Source: Blastocatellia bacterium
Lineage (GTDB): Bacteria; Acidobacteriota; Blastocatellia; Pyrinomonadales; Pyrinomonadaceae
Reading direction: 5' to 3'
DNA length: 35,864 nucleotides
Assembly: GCA_016789145.1 (NCBI GenBank)
Contig: JAEUQI010000029.1
Coordinates: forward strand, 1 to 35,864
Shown here: one piece after another, positions 17,997-25,962 of the stretch
Numbering within the stretch: the stretch's first letter is position 1
Layout: the number at the start of each line of letters is the position of its first letter
Made by a program: the position numbers and the translations under genes
Notes under the pieces: generated by a model
Databases searched by the model: none
Seen by the model: the letters and a program-made list of their open reading frames with translations, nothing else
Told to the model about the DNA's origin: nothing

Positions 17997-19061
17997 CTAT
18001 TTGCTCGGAGCCAACGACTGGCCGTTGAATGTTACCTTCGCGATCTTTGCCGAGGCTCGTTTGACCATTCCGGCAGGCAGCGGCGAATAGTACAGCTGCT
18101 GTGCGAACCGTTGGCCATCATTGATTCCCCAAGTCATAAAATCGACCAATGTTTGCCCGATACGCTCATCCTGCTGCTCCTTATAGATGAGCAAGTAAAC
18201 GTAGCTCGAGATCGGATAGGCGTTTTGCCCGGCGGCATCCGTGATCGAAGCTCGCAGGTCGTCGGGTGTTTCGTCGATGGTCTCCGCGGCGGCGTTTGTG
18301 ACGGTCTCGAAATTTGGAACCACGTAGTTTCCGGCCTTGTTCTTGATCAAGCCAACCGGCATTTTATTCTTTACGGCGTAGGCCAATTCGACGTATCCAA
18401 TAGTATTCGGCGTCTGCTTGACTTGACCTGTGACACCTTCGTTGCCCTTTCCGCCAAGGCCGACGGGCCAACTCGGGCTTGTGCCTTCACCAACCTTTTC
18501 TTTCCATTCAGGGCTGACCTTTGACAAGTAATTCGTAAAAATTGCCGAAGTTCCACTGCCATCCGAGCGATGTACGACCGTGAGAGGCACGGCCGGCAAG
18601 GCGACATCAGGATTGTCTGCCTTGATCCGAAGGTCGTCCCACGTCGTGATCTTGCCGAGAAAAATATCGCTGATGGTCAGCGGCGAGAAACGTAATGGCT
18701 GATCGACACCTTCGAGATTGTAGGTCAGCACGACCGCTCCCAAGATGACCGGCACATGGATGATCTCACCGGGAGCCGACTTAAGGTCGGCATCGCTCAT
18801 AACTAGGTCTGACGCGCCGAACTGGATCGTTCGCTCCTTTACTTGTTTAATGCCGCCACCCGAGCCGATCGATTGATAATCGATCCGCACGGTCGAGTTC
18901 AAATTTCCATATTCACTGACCCATTTCTGCATCAGCGGATTAATGAGCGACGATCCTGCACCTTGAATCTTAACTGCGCCTTTGCCCTGTCTGCCGCTAA
19001 AGCAGGCTTGGCTGACAAGAGCCAAAGCAATAATAAAGGTCACAAATCTTAACGTTCTCAT
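17997..19061 (-). CDS. pstS: Phosphate-binding lipoprotein PstS
   Basis: A 354-residue periplasmic or membrane-anchored phosphate receptor. A signal peptide with hydrophobic core FVTFIIALALV ends in SQAC, so Cys20 is a probable lipidation site although the lipobox is not canonical. Phosphate-binding loops are visible: GAGSSLINPLMQKWVSEY near residue 30, SIGSGGGIKQV, and RSDGSGTSAIFTNYL. I chose the ATG at 19061; a GTG at 19091 would put ten charged residues before the signal peptide. PstS delivers phosphate to PstC/PstA. It is the first gene of the operon, and a Pho-box-like repeat lies about 140 bases upstream. Confidence 0.96.
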   Translation of the reverse strand: MRTLRFVTFIIALALVSQACFSGRQGKGAVKIQGAGSSLINPLMQKWVSEYGNLNSTVRIDYQSIGSGGGIKQVKERTIQFGASDLVMSDADLKSAPGEIIHVPVILGAVVLTYNLEGVDQPLRFSPLTISDIFLGKITTWDDLRIKADNPDVALPAVPLTVVHRSDGSGTSAIFTNYLSKVSPEWKEKVGEGTSPSWPVGLGGKGNEGVTGQVKQTPNTIGYVELAYAVKNKMPVGLIKNKAGNYVVPNFETVTNAAAETIDETPDDLRASITDAAGQNAYPISSYVYLLIYKEQQDERIGQTLVDFMTWGINDGQRFAQQLYYSPLPAGMVKRASAKIAKVTFNGQSLAPSK

Positions 19062-19202
19062 CCGATCTTTTGGCCTGCCGTTACTTCGCACGTGAGCCCT
19101 ATCATTCCTAGCTCGAACGATAGGCTATGTATAATGCACGACTTGCGTAAGACGATACTTTATACCCAAGCTCGTTGGAGCGCTATTCGCAAAATAATCA
19201 TA

Positions 19203-19224
19203 TGTAACATTTCTGTAACATTGC
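19203..19224 (-). promoter_or_regulatory. Pho-box-like 11-base tandem repeat upstream of pstS
   Basis: On the plus strand, TGTAACATT starts at 19203 and again at 19214, an exact 11-base period. Read toward pstS this is TGTTACA, four bases, TGTTACA. The spacing is that of PhoB/PhoP boxes, which are direct repeats of about seven bases with an 11-base period. It lies in the divergent region between pstS and an M48 protease and could serve either gene. The exact promoter -10 element is not clear. Confidence 0.65.
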
Positions 19225-19330
19225 GATCAGCCGATTTTGGCGAACTTTCGCATCGCGCTCTGTCATCAAATTTCGCGTGGGCCCTAATTGGCTGTTAAAC
19301 TTACCTCACACAAAAATATTGGAGAATGTT

Positions 19331-20725
19331 ATGAAAAAGTTCGGTCTGAAACAAAAACTGTTTGCATTTATCACGCTCGTATCGATCACCGCGTTGCCGC
19401 TGATGTCTGTCGCACAGACGCGTGTGGAGATGCCGAAAAATAAGTACAAGATCCAAGACGATGTTAAGCTCGGAAACGACGGGGCAAAGGAAGTCGAAAA
19501 GATCTTTCCGATCTTGAACGACGCGGACACCGCGCGATATATCGAGCGTGTCGGTGCACGGCTCGTAGCGAATATTCCGCAACAGTTTCGCCAGACGGCA
19601 TTCAACTATCGATTTAAGGTGATCAATGCCAGCGATATCAACGCTATGGCGTTGCCCGCAGGTCCGATGTACGTCAATCGCGGCATGATCGAAGCCGCCA
19701 AGAACGAAGGCGAAATGGCTGGCGTGATGGCTCATGAGATCAGCCACGTCGCGCTTCGCCACGCAACATCAAACGCTACGAAGCAGGGCAGCATCGGCAA
19801 CCAACTTGGTATGCTCGGCATGATCCTCGGCGGTGCGATCCTCGGCGGTGAATCAGGTGCTCAGCTTGGAGCAATGGGCGCAATGGCGTGGATGACGAAA
19901 TACAGCCGCTCGGCTGAAACGAACGCCGACGTGCTCGGTGCTCAGATCATGGCAGCCGCCGGTTATGATCCGCGTGACCTCGCCAATATGTTCAAGACTA
20001 TCGAAGGCGAGCGAAAAGGCGGCGGAGCTCCTCAATGGATGTCGAGCCATCCGGACCCGGGCAATCGATATAACAACATCAATAAAGAAGCCGAGATGCT
20101 GAACGTAAGTCCCGAGCCGATCAAGATAACCCGTGATTTCACTCGAATTCAGGCTAAGCTTCGCGCAATGCCTAAGGCACGCACGATGGCGGAGATCGAA
20201 AAGGGTGCCCAGGCATCGCAAAACCCGACGTCCGGCGGCAAGTATTCGACGAGCGTAGCATATCCGTCCAATCGTGTTCTGACCTACACAGGCGATCGCG
20301 TTCAACTCAATTATCCGTCGAACTGGAAGGTGTTTGGTTCGCAGGATGACGCTCAATTTGCCCCTGTCGGTGCCTATGGTGACCAAGGCATAACTCGCGG
20401 GGCAATGATGGGAATAGTCCAGAGACAAAGCGGTGATCTCAATCGAGATTCCGCTGACATGGTCGATCGAATGCTGCAAGGCAATCAATATCTCGGCCGA
20501 CGGACGAATCCGACTGCGTCATACATCGGCAACAAACGCGGCCAAATGGTCACTCTCGCGGGACGTTCGCCGATCACTAATCGGACTGAGGTAGTGACGA
20601 TCTACACTGTGCAGATGCGAACCGGAGAGCTATTTTACGTCGCAACGGTCGCGCCTGAGAATGAGATGAATTCATATTCGTACGCATTCAATAATCTGAT
20701 CAGTTCGTTCCGGTTCAATGACTAA
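19331..20725 (+). CDS. Secreted or periplasmic M48-family zinc metalloprotease
   Basis: A 464-residue protein with a signal peptide (KKFGLKQKLFAFITLVSITALPLMSVAQ). The M48 core follows: HEISH with His135, Glu136 and His139, then the third ligand Glu196 in SAETNADVLGAQIM. The insert between them is rich in glycine and alanine (GMLGMILGGAILGGESGAQ). A motif SSHPDPGNRYNNI follows, typical of BepA/YfgC and LoiP-like M48 proteases. Residues about 290-464 form an extra C-terminal domain. Relatives in proteobacteria maintain the outer membrane. The ATG at 19331 is chosen because GGAG lies six bases before it. The gene's end overlaps the oppositely directed MFS gene by 11 bases. Confidence 0.93.
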   Translation: MKKFGLKQKLFAFITLVSITALPLMSVAQTRVEMPKNKYKIQDDVKLGNDGAKEVEKIFPILNDADTARYIERVGARLVANIPQQFRQTAFNYRFKVINASDINAMALPAGPMYVNRGMIEAAKNEGEMAGVMAHEISHVALRHATSNATKQGSIGNQLGMLGMILGGAILGGESGAQLGAMGAMAWMTKYSRSAETNADVLGAQIMAAAGYDPRDLANMFKTIEGERKGGGAPQWMSSHPDPGNRYNNINKEAEMLNVSPEPIKITRDFTRIQAKLRAMPKARTMAEIEKGAQASQNPTSGGKYSTSVAYPSNRVLTYTGDRVQLNYPSNWKVFGSQDDAQFAPVGAYGDQGITRGAMMGIVQRQSGDLNRDSADMVDRMLQGNQYLGRRTNPTASYIGNKRGQMVTLAGRSPITNRTEVVTIYTVQMRTGELFYVATVAPENEMNSYSYAFNNLISSFRFND

Positions 20726-21947
20726 CTTCCGGTTGTTTGACTGAATTTAGCAAGATGAGTGCGAGCAGCGAGATGCCCGCACTCATCACAAACGCATACA
20801 TCGCCCCGATCTCCGTCCACACCAATCCAAACAACAAGGACGCCGGAAAGACGGCAATTCCGTAAGCAAGATTGTAAATGCCATATGCCGTGCCGCGTTT
20901 TTCGTCCGGTACTAGGTCGGCTACGAATGCCTTTTCAACGCCCTCAGTCAGGCCAAAATAGGTGCCATAGATGATGAACAGCAGCCAGATCTGCCACGCC
21001 GAATCGACGAATGCAAAGCCGAGATAGACCAGAGCGTAGATAAGCCAACCCGCGGCTATCGTTTGTTTTCGTCCAAATCTATCCGAAAGGCTGCCGCCCA
21101 GGAGCGAACTTACGACCTTGCTAAAATGCAGCGTCATCCACAGAAGCGGCAATACTGCCGGCGAGATGCCCGCGTCAGCAGCTCGGAGCAAGAGAAATGC
21201 ATCAGTTGAATTCGACAGCGTAAAGAGGGCAACAACGACCATTAACCGTTTGAAATTGCCGTCAAATCCGGAGAACGATATCTCGAATTTTGCTGCGGGA
21301 TTTCGCTTTGCCTCGGGTTCGCGAACAACAAAACCGATGATCAGCAAGCCGACCACAACAGGGATCGATGCGAAAAGAAATACGTATTGGTATTCCGCGA
21401 TGGTCGGTGCCTGAGCATTGACGGCAAATATCGAGAGCAACAAAAATGCCGCGATCGGGCCGAGTACGGCGCCGAGATGATCGGCGGCTCGATTAAATCC
21501 AAAGGCAACGCCGCGTTCGCTTTTCGGCACGCTCGATGCGATCAGTGCATCGCGCGGTGCGCCGCGAATACCTTTGCCAACGCGGTCGGTCATACGCACC
21601 ATCAAGACCTGCGGCCAGCTACCGACAAAGCCGAGTAGCGGCCGCGTGATCGCAGCCAGAGCGTAGCCTGCGAAGACGAGCGGTTTGCGTTTACCTAGTT
21701 TATCGCTAAGTTGGCCGGCAAAGAGTTTGAGAATACTCGCGACCGATTCGGCAAAGCCTTCGATCAGGCCGATCGCGAATGGTGAGGCTCCGAGTGCAAG
21801 AGCAAGAAAGGCCGGTAGCAGAGGATAAATGATCTCGCTCGATGTGTCGTTGAGCAGACTGACGGCGCTGACGGCGAGGACGTTTCGCGGCATCGCAAAA
21901 TAGCGACGCCAGCCTTTTGGAACATTCTCGTCATTGGTTTCGGCCAT
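20715..21947 (-). CDS. Major facilitator superfamily transporter
   Basis: A 410-residue membrane protein with about 12 hydrophobic segments. The first loop contains FAGQLSDKLGKRKPLVFAGYAL and the seventh SSLLGGSLSDRFGRKQTIAAGW; both are the MFS motif GxLxDrxGrkxxl. The pair marks the two six-helix halves. The substrate cannot be told from sequence, but the N-terminal half (NDTSSEIIYPLLPAFLA) resembles a group of MFS exporters that is widespread and uncharacterised. The ATG directly follows the stop of the small membrane protein gene (TAAATG). It is the last gene of the yacG operon and overlaps the M48 gene's end by 11 bases. Confidence 0.93.
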   Translation of the reverse strand: MAETNDENVPKGWRRYFAMPRNVLAVSAVSLLNDTSSEIIYPLLPAFLALALGASPFAIGLIEGFAESVASILKLFAGQLSDKLGKRKPLVFAGYALAAITRPLLGFVGSWPQVLMVRMTDRVGKGIRGAPRDALIASSVPKSERGVAFGFNRAADHLGAVLGPIAAFLLLSIFAVNAQAPTIAEYQYVFLFASIPVVVGLLIIGFVVREPEAKRNPAAKFEISFSGFDGNFKRLMVVVALFTLSNSTDAFLLLRAADAGISPAVLPLLWMTLHFSKVVSSLLGGSLSDRFGRKQTIAAGWLIYALVYLGFAFVDSAWQIWLLFIIYGTYFGLTEGVEKAFVADLVPDEKRGTAYGIYNLAYGIAVFPASLLFGLVWTEIGAMYAFVMSAGISLLALILLNSVKQPEVSH

Positions 21948-22199
21948 TTATTGGGAGTTTGCAGGTCGCGGAGGACGCGGACTTTTGCTGGTAGATGCCC
22001 ACCATAGACCGACCGTTCCTGTTACGGCGATAGCGAGAATGATCGCGACTATAACCAATCTTACGGCCATTTTGACGCTCTTTTTGAGCATCTTAAACGC
22101 AATGAACGCAGCTGCTGCCAACACCAAAAAGAACGCGACAGCTAAAAATACGCCCACGCCGCCGCCGATCAGATTCGCGTCGAGAAATAGTAAGGTCAT
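21948..22199 (-). CDS. Small two-helix membrane protein of unknown function
   Basis: An 83-residue protein. Residues about 9-36 ([28 protein letters not shown]) and 43-66 ([24 protein letters not shown]) are hydrophobic, with a lysine-rich connector KMLKKSVK between them. The tail is proline-rich ([11 protein letters not shown]). I recognise no family. Its ATG overlaps the yacG stop by four bases and its own stop abuts the MFS ATG, so the three genes are translationally coupled. It may be an accessory subunit or simply a co-transcribed membrane protein. Confidence 0.8.
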   Translation of the reverse strand: MTLLFLDANLIGGGVGVFLAVAFFLVLAAAAFIAFKMLKKSVKMAVRLVIVAIILAIAVTGTVGLWWASTSKSPRPPRPANSQ

Positions 22200-22396
22200 T
22201 CGCGTGTCTCCAATGCTCGTTCGATCTGTTCGATGTCAGCCTCGCTTAGTTCGGTGTCCTCGGTCGGCAACGCATAATCGCCGTCGGCCCACGCCCCAAG
22301 ATCGAGCAACTGGCAACGCTCAGAGCAGAACGGCCGATACTCGTTCCCCTCGAATTCGACCGCTTTCCCACAGTTTGGACAGTTTACCAACGCCAT
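22196..22396 (-). CDS. yacG: YacG-type zinc-finger protein, DNA gyrase inhibitor family
   Basis: A 66-residue protein with four zinc-binding cysteines, CPNC at 6-9 and CSERC at 24-28, followed by the family signature [15 protein letters not shown]. In E. coli, YacG binds GyrB and inhibits DNA gyrase; the same activity here is assumed from family membership. The C-terminal half is acidic and helical ([18 protein letters not shown]). The ATG at 22396 is chosen over a GTG eight codons upstream because it starts the conserved part. Coupling with a membrane protein and an MFS transporter is not something the known function explains. Confidence 0.93.
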   Translation of the reverse strand: MALVNCPNCGKAVEFEGNEYRPFCSERCQLLDLGAWADGDYALPTEDTELSEADIEQIERALETRE

Positions 22397-22480
22397 AAAT
22401 TGAAAGTCATAAGATAGCACACGGTAATGTTCAATCGAACATTCGGCGAAAATATTTCGTAAATTTTACTGAGATTCTGG

Positions 22481-22486
22481 GATAAT
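22481..22486 (+). promoter_or_regulatory. GATAAT -10-like element ten bases before a start codon
   Basis: GATAAT lies nine bases before the ATG at 22496, and there is no Shine-Dalgarno sequence between them. A transcript starting at the usual distance would have almost no leader. The -35 region is not convincing. Confidence 0.3.
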
Positions 22487-22495
22487 CAACGTACT

Positions 22496-23473
22496 ATGAC
22501 CGACTACAAAGAAAAGTTCACATCTTGGACGAAAAAGGCGACCGACAAGCTCGAAGAGATCGATTCGCAGTTTGGCATCAAGGACAAGATCGAAGGCGGC
22601 GCCAAAGCCGTTGTTGATGTAGCCAAGACAGGAGCTGAATACGTCAAGACCGAGGCTGAAAAGACCGAGCTTGGTAAAAAAGCCGTCGATCTAACCGAAA
22701 CCGCTTTTGACACCGCTTCGGGTGCCGCGCGTACCGCATGGAATGCCAGCGAGCCTGTTCGTGACGTCGCCGTCGATGCCGGAACCAAAGCCGGCGGTGC
22801 CGTTGTCGATGTTGCAGAACGAGCAGGGGGCATCGTCGAAGACACTATCGGGACAGTAGGTACGAACGCAAAGCGCGTGACAAAGGTCGTCGGTTTTGGT
22901 GCAAGTCTCACGTCAACTCTCGACGCCGCGGTCTCGTCGGTCAGGAAAGCTGCCGATTGGGCGAAGGACGATCCGGCAAGAGCTGTGACAACAGGCGTTT
23001 CAATGGCGATCGGCGCAGGTCTTGGCGTTGTGTTCACGGGCATAAGCTCGCATTGGCTGCTCAATTCGGCGATACCGACAGCGACTGTAAAGTTTACTGC
23101 TGACCAATTCGACGGCTATCTCAAACGCCGCGAAGAACTCATCGCAAAAGGCGCACTCAACCAAGCCGACGCCGAGCGAATCGCGTTCGAGCGCGACATC
23201 GCAACTCGTATCGGAGCTCCGCTGCTCGGCGCTTTCGCATTCGCCTCGGGTGCCGTGATGATGTCAAACGTCTTCAATCCGGCCGCCGTTACAGGCTTTC
23301 CGCTCGGCAACATCATCGGCGGAAATCCGCTGCTCGAAGGCGTCTGGTTCTTCGGCAACGGCATGGTCTGCTTCAAGACAAGCTACGATTTCTTCATGAT
23401 CGCCCTCGACGGCCAAGAGGACGTCGAACGCATGGTCGGCGAGATAAAAGGCTTGTTGCCGTCGGTTAGCTGA
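22496..23473 (+). CDS. LEA-like amphipathic protein with C-terminal membrane segments; function unknown
   Basis: A 325-residue protein that I do not recognise. Residues 1-135 are rich in Ala, Lys, Glu, Thr and Val, with near-repeating units such as GGAKAVVDVAKTGAEYVKTE, GKKAVDLTETAFDTA and GGAVVDVAERAGGIVEDT. This resembles the 11-residue amphipathic helices of LEA proteins, apolipoproteins and phasins, which lie on membrane or lipid surfaces. Residues about 163-190, 238-262 and 280-304 are hydrophobic and probably membrane-embedded. No enzymatic motif and no signal peptide are visible. It is a single gene, divergent from yacG, and its last eight bases overlap the end of the M50 protease gene. 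A role in membrane protection or storage granules is speculation. Confidence 0.85.
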   Translation: MTDYKEKFTSWTKKATDKLEEIDSQFGIKDKIEGGAKAVVDVAKTGAEYVKTEAEKTELGKKAVDLTETAFDTASGAARTAWNASEPVRDVAVDAGTKAGGAVVDVAERAGGIVEDTIGTVGTNAKRVTKVVGFGASLTSTLDAAVSSVRKAADWAKDDPARAVTTGVSMAIGAGLGVVFTGISSHWLLNSAIPTATVKFTADQFDGYLKRREELIAKGALNQADAERIAFERDIATRIGAPLLGAFAFASGAVMMSNVFNPAAVTGFPLGNIIGGNPLLEGVWFFGNGMVCFKTSYDFFMIALDGQEDVERMVGEIKGLLPSVS

Positions 23474-24479
23474 TCTTTATCGGAAACGGTACAAAGCACA
23501 GAATAAAGATAACTAGCGTTGCGAATGCGATGACCTTGCGTTTCGCGTCGAGAGGCGTTTGATCGTAGGGCGTTGGGTGGCCGACTCGCATCATGATGGC
23601 GAGGATCAGGGCTATGAGAAAGCCGCTTGGGCTATTGAAATAGTAAGCGCCGAGGATCGACAGGATGAGCATTACGGGAAATGCGATGCGGCCTGTCCAC
23701 TTGTGGACTTTCTGGCCAAATACCGCAAATACAGCATGCCCGCCGTCCAATTGCCCTGACGGTATGAGATTCAAAGCCGTAACGAGCAATCCGACCCAAG
23801 CTGCGTAGTAGAACGAATTTCCAAATCCAAAATTCAGATCAACACCGAATAGAAAGGCGACAAACCGCATAAACAGTGGATCCGAGAACGACAACCCTTG
23901 ATAGCCGGCGATCTGGTGCGGCGTTGCCATCTCCATCGTCGCGATACCGATGAACGCGATCGGTATCAGTGCGATAAATCCCGCGATCGGACCTGCTACA
24001 CCAATATCAAAAACTGCACGCCGCGAAGGCATTGGCGATCTGATCTTTATAAATGCACCGAAAGTTCCCGCAGGTCCGACGAGCGGCGGCGTTGGAATGA
24101 AATACGGCAATGTAGCATCAACCTTGTAAATACGGCACGCGATGTAATGCCCCATTTCGTGGCTGAGCAAAATGAAGAGTAGCGAGATCGAGAATGAGAG
24201 ACCTTCGACGAGTAGGCTCGTGTTGTTCGATACCTCAAGCAAAGCAGCACCCAGCAGACCGATGTATTTCTGCGGCATCGAAAGCAGAAAGCTCAAGACC
24301 TCAGAAAGCGACTGAGGATCGGCCTCGGGCAGTGTGTTGATTCGGCCGAAAGGATACAGAATTCCCGCGATCGTTGCGGTTACGAATGTGAGCGCTAGGA
24401 AACCAAGATGACGCAATAGCGTCCTGGCTGAAACAGGTTCAGGGGCGGGAAACTCGTATTGCTCTTGAGGCTCGGTCAT
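23466..24479 (-). CDS. Site-2-type intramembrane metalloprotease, M50 family
   Basis: A 337-residue polytopic membrane protein. HEMGH at 107-111 lies in a hydrophobic segment (LLFILLSHEMGHYIACRIY) and gives two zinc ligands; the second signature, LIPSGQLDGGHAVF with Asp245, replaces the common NPxPxLDG and gives the third ligand. The stretch YFIPTPPLVGPAGTFGAFIKI between them is typical of the EGY-like and cyanobacterial/plant branch. Such proteases cut membrane-bound regulators inside the bilayer. No partner anti-sigma factor is nearby. The ATG at 24479 comes immediately after a T run and hairpin with no Shine-Dalgarno sequence, so either it is expressed by readthrough or its start is nearly leaderless. 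Confidence 0.92.
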   Translation of the reverse strand: MTEPQEQYEFPAPEPVSARTLLRHLGFLALTFVTATIAGILYPFGRINTLPEADPQSLSEVLSFLLSMPQKYIGLLGAALLEVSNNTSLLVEGLSFSISLLFILLSHEMGHYIACRIYKVDATLPYFIPTPPLVGPAGTFGAFIKIRSPMPSRRAVFDIGVAGPIAGFIALIPIAFIGIATMEMATPHQIAGYQGLSFSDPLFMRFVAFLFGVDLNFGFGNSFYYAAWVGLLVTALNLIPSGQLDGGHAVFAVFGQKVHKWTGRIAFPVMLILSILGAYYFNSPSGFLIALILAIMMRVGHPTPYDQTPLDAKRKVIAFATLVIFILCFVPFPIKIS

Positions 24480-24528
24480 AAAAGAACGCGAGGTAGCAAA
24501 AGCCGAGGCTGAACTTTGCTAGCTCGCG
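24480..24528 (-). terminator. Strong hairpin plus T run between HU and the M50 gene
   Basis: On the minus strand, a stem of about 15 pairs (24514-24528 with 24487-24502, one mismatch and one bulge) is followed by TTCTTTT, and the M50 ATG follows at once. It fits a Rho-independent terminator for the HU transcript. Because it touches the next start codon, it could also act as an attenuator or hide the start. Confidence 0.75.
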
Positions 24529-24554
24529 ATTGTGCAGTCTATTTTACAAAAATT

Positions 24555-24830
24555 CTATGAAACGGCCTTTGCCGACAGTTCTTTACCGGGCTTGAACCGA
24601 ATGGTCTTGCCCTCAGGAATGGGCACTTCGGTTCCTGTTCGCGGATTGCGGCCGACTCCGCGCTTTCGTGCTTTAACTACAAACACACCAAATCCACGTA
24701 ATTCAATACGCTTGCCTTGAGCAAGGGCCTCTTTCATCGCATCAAAAAGCGAATCAACCACCTGTTCAGCTTTCTGTTTAGCGACACCTGTCCTGTCAGC
24801 CACCAAGTTGACGATGTCTAATTTGATCAT
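24555..24830 (-). CDS. HU-family DNA-binding protein
   Basis: A 91-residue histone-like protein of normal HU length. It begins MIKLDIVNLVADRTGVAKQKAE and carries the signature GFGVF through GRNPRTG at 47-66, which forms the DNA-gripping beta arms. It bends and compacts DNA as a dimer. The start at 24830 is supported by a perfect AGGAGG four bases upstream; a longer frame up to 25016 has unrelated, non-HU sequence. A clear promoter lies upstream and a hairpin terminator downstream, so the gene is monocistronic. It could be either the HU or an IHF-like subunit; HU is more likely. Confidence 0.97.
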   Translation of the reverse strand: MIKLDIVNLVADRTGVAKQKAEQVVDSLFDAMKEALAQGKRIELRGFGVFVVKARKRGVGRNPRTGTEVPIPEGKTIRFKPGKELSAKAVS

Positions 24831-24884
24831 TGTGCCTCCTATGGAATGAGATCGTGTGGGAAAAGCTAAAACAAGAACATCTGC

Positions 24885-24914
24885 ATCATAAGCCTGTAAA
24901 TCTAGTTCTGTCAA
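24885..24914 (-). promoter_or_regulatory. Sigma-70 promoter of the HU gene
   Basis: On the minus strand, TTGACA (24914-24909) and TATGAT (24890-24885) are 18 bases apart. Transcription would start near 24878, giving a leader of about 48 bases with AGGAGG before the ATG. The -35 is a perfect consensus match. Confidence 0.8.
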
Positions 24915-25042
24915 GGTTTTGCAGAAAAATAAGTAGAAAAAATATTGCGCGTCGAGCGCTAAAATTTCGTGGGTCGTTACGATAAATGTTAGAATCACGT
25001 CATTCGAGATCTGCATCAGACAGCGTTGGAGAATAGACGATT

Positions 25043-25867
25043 ATGCGTTGGAAAGACCTAAGACAGAGTGACAATGTAGAAGACCGACGCGGCGGCGGTG
25101 GCGGCCGATTGGCACTTGGCGGCGGCGGCATCGGCGTGCTGGTACTAGCGGTCGCGATCTATTTGTGCGGCGGCGATCCAAGTGCTTTTTTGCAAAGTCA
25201 GCAAACGCAATCTGTTCCGGCTCCGGGACCGGCAGCCAATTCGGCGGCTGCACCTGACGAGAACCAGCAGTTTGCCGGTGCGATCATGGGTAGCTTGGAA
25301 GACTATTGGAAGGTGACCTTGCCGCAACAGGCGAGGATGCAGCTTCGTCCTGCAAAACTTCAACTTTTCTCTGGTCAAGTATCGAGTGCGTGCGGCTACG
25401 CAAGTGCTGCGACAGGTCCGTTTTATTGCCCGGGCGACTACAAGCTTTATTTGGACTTTGATTTCTTCACCGAACTCAAACGTGAATTCAAAGCTCCCGG
25501 CGACTTCGCTCAAGCCTATGTGATCGCTCACGAATACGGTCACCACATTCAGAATCTGCTCGGTACAATGGACAAGGTTCAGCGAGCCGGTAATAACAAT
25601 CAGCTAAGTGTCGCGCTGGAATTGCAAGCCGACTGTTACGCCGGAATGTGGGCTAATACCGTCGCGAAACAAGGCCGTCTCGAAACTGGTGATGCCGAGG
25701 AAGCCATTCGCGCGGCCGCCGCCGTTGGCGATGATCAGATCCAAAAACGCACCCAAGGCTACGTCGTCCCCGAATCATTCACGCACGGCAGTGCCCAACA
25801 GCGTATGCAGTTCTTTGCAAAGGGCATGCAAGGCGGTTCGATGCAGCAATGTCAAACATTTCGTTAG
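25043..25867 (+). CDS. YpfJ-type neutral zinc metallopeptidase
   Basis: A 274-residue protein of the putative neutral zinc metallopeptidase family (YpfJ). It starts with the family pattern MRWKDLRQSDNVEDRRG, a glycine-rich stretch (GGGGGRLALGGGG) and one membrane anchor (about 30-46). The extracytoplasmic part has HEYGHHIQNLLG starting at His163, followed by LELQADCYAGMWA, which supplies the glutamate/aspartate side of the zinc site. The physiological substrate of this family is not known to me. The gene stands alone; GGAG lies 11 bases before the ATG, rather far. A TAGAAT sequence about 50 bases upstream could be a -10 element. Confidence 0.93.
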   Translation: MRWKDLRQSDNVEDRRGGGGGRLALGGGGIGVLVLAVAIYLCGGDPSAFLQSQQTQSVPAPGPAANSAAAPDENQQFAGAIMGSLEDYWKVTLPQQARMQLRPAKLQLFSGQVSSACGYASAATGPFYCPGDYKLYLDFDFFTELKREFKAPGDFAQAYVIAHEYGHHIQNLLGTMDKVQRAGNNNQLSVALELQADCYAGMWANTVAKQGRLETGDAEEAIRAAAAVGDDQIQKRTQGYVVPESFTHGSAQQRMQFFAKGMQGGSMQQCQTFR

Positions 25868-25947
25868 TCTACAGCCGTAATCGGAATCACGTTCTCGGCA
25901 GAAAGTCTTGATCAACTAAAAAAAGAACACGATCTTAGTATCATTTG

Positions 25948-25956
25948 TGATATACT
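25948..25956 (+). promoter_or_regulatory. Extended -10 promoter candidate (TGATATACT)
   Basis: TGA followed directly by TATACT (25951-25956) fits the extended -10 pattern TGnTATAAT. The -35 region is poor, as is allowed for this promoter class. It would start a transcript near 25963. Confidence 0.4.
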
Positions 25957-25962
25957 ATCCAA

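Noticed and set aside
24831-25016. Upstream extension of the HU reading frame by 62 codons
   Set aside because: The extension does not resemble HU, crosses a consensus promoter and a perfect AGGAGG, and ordinary HU length is reached from 24830.
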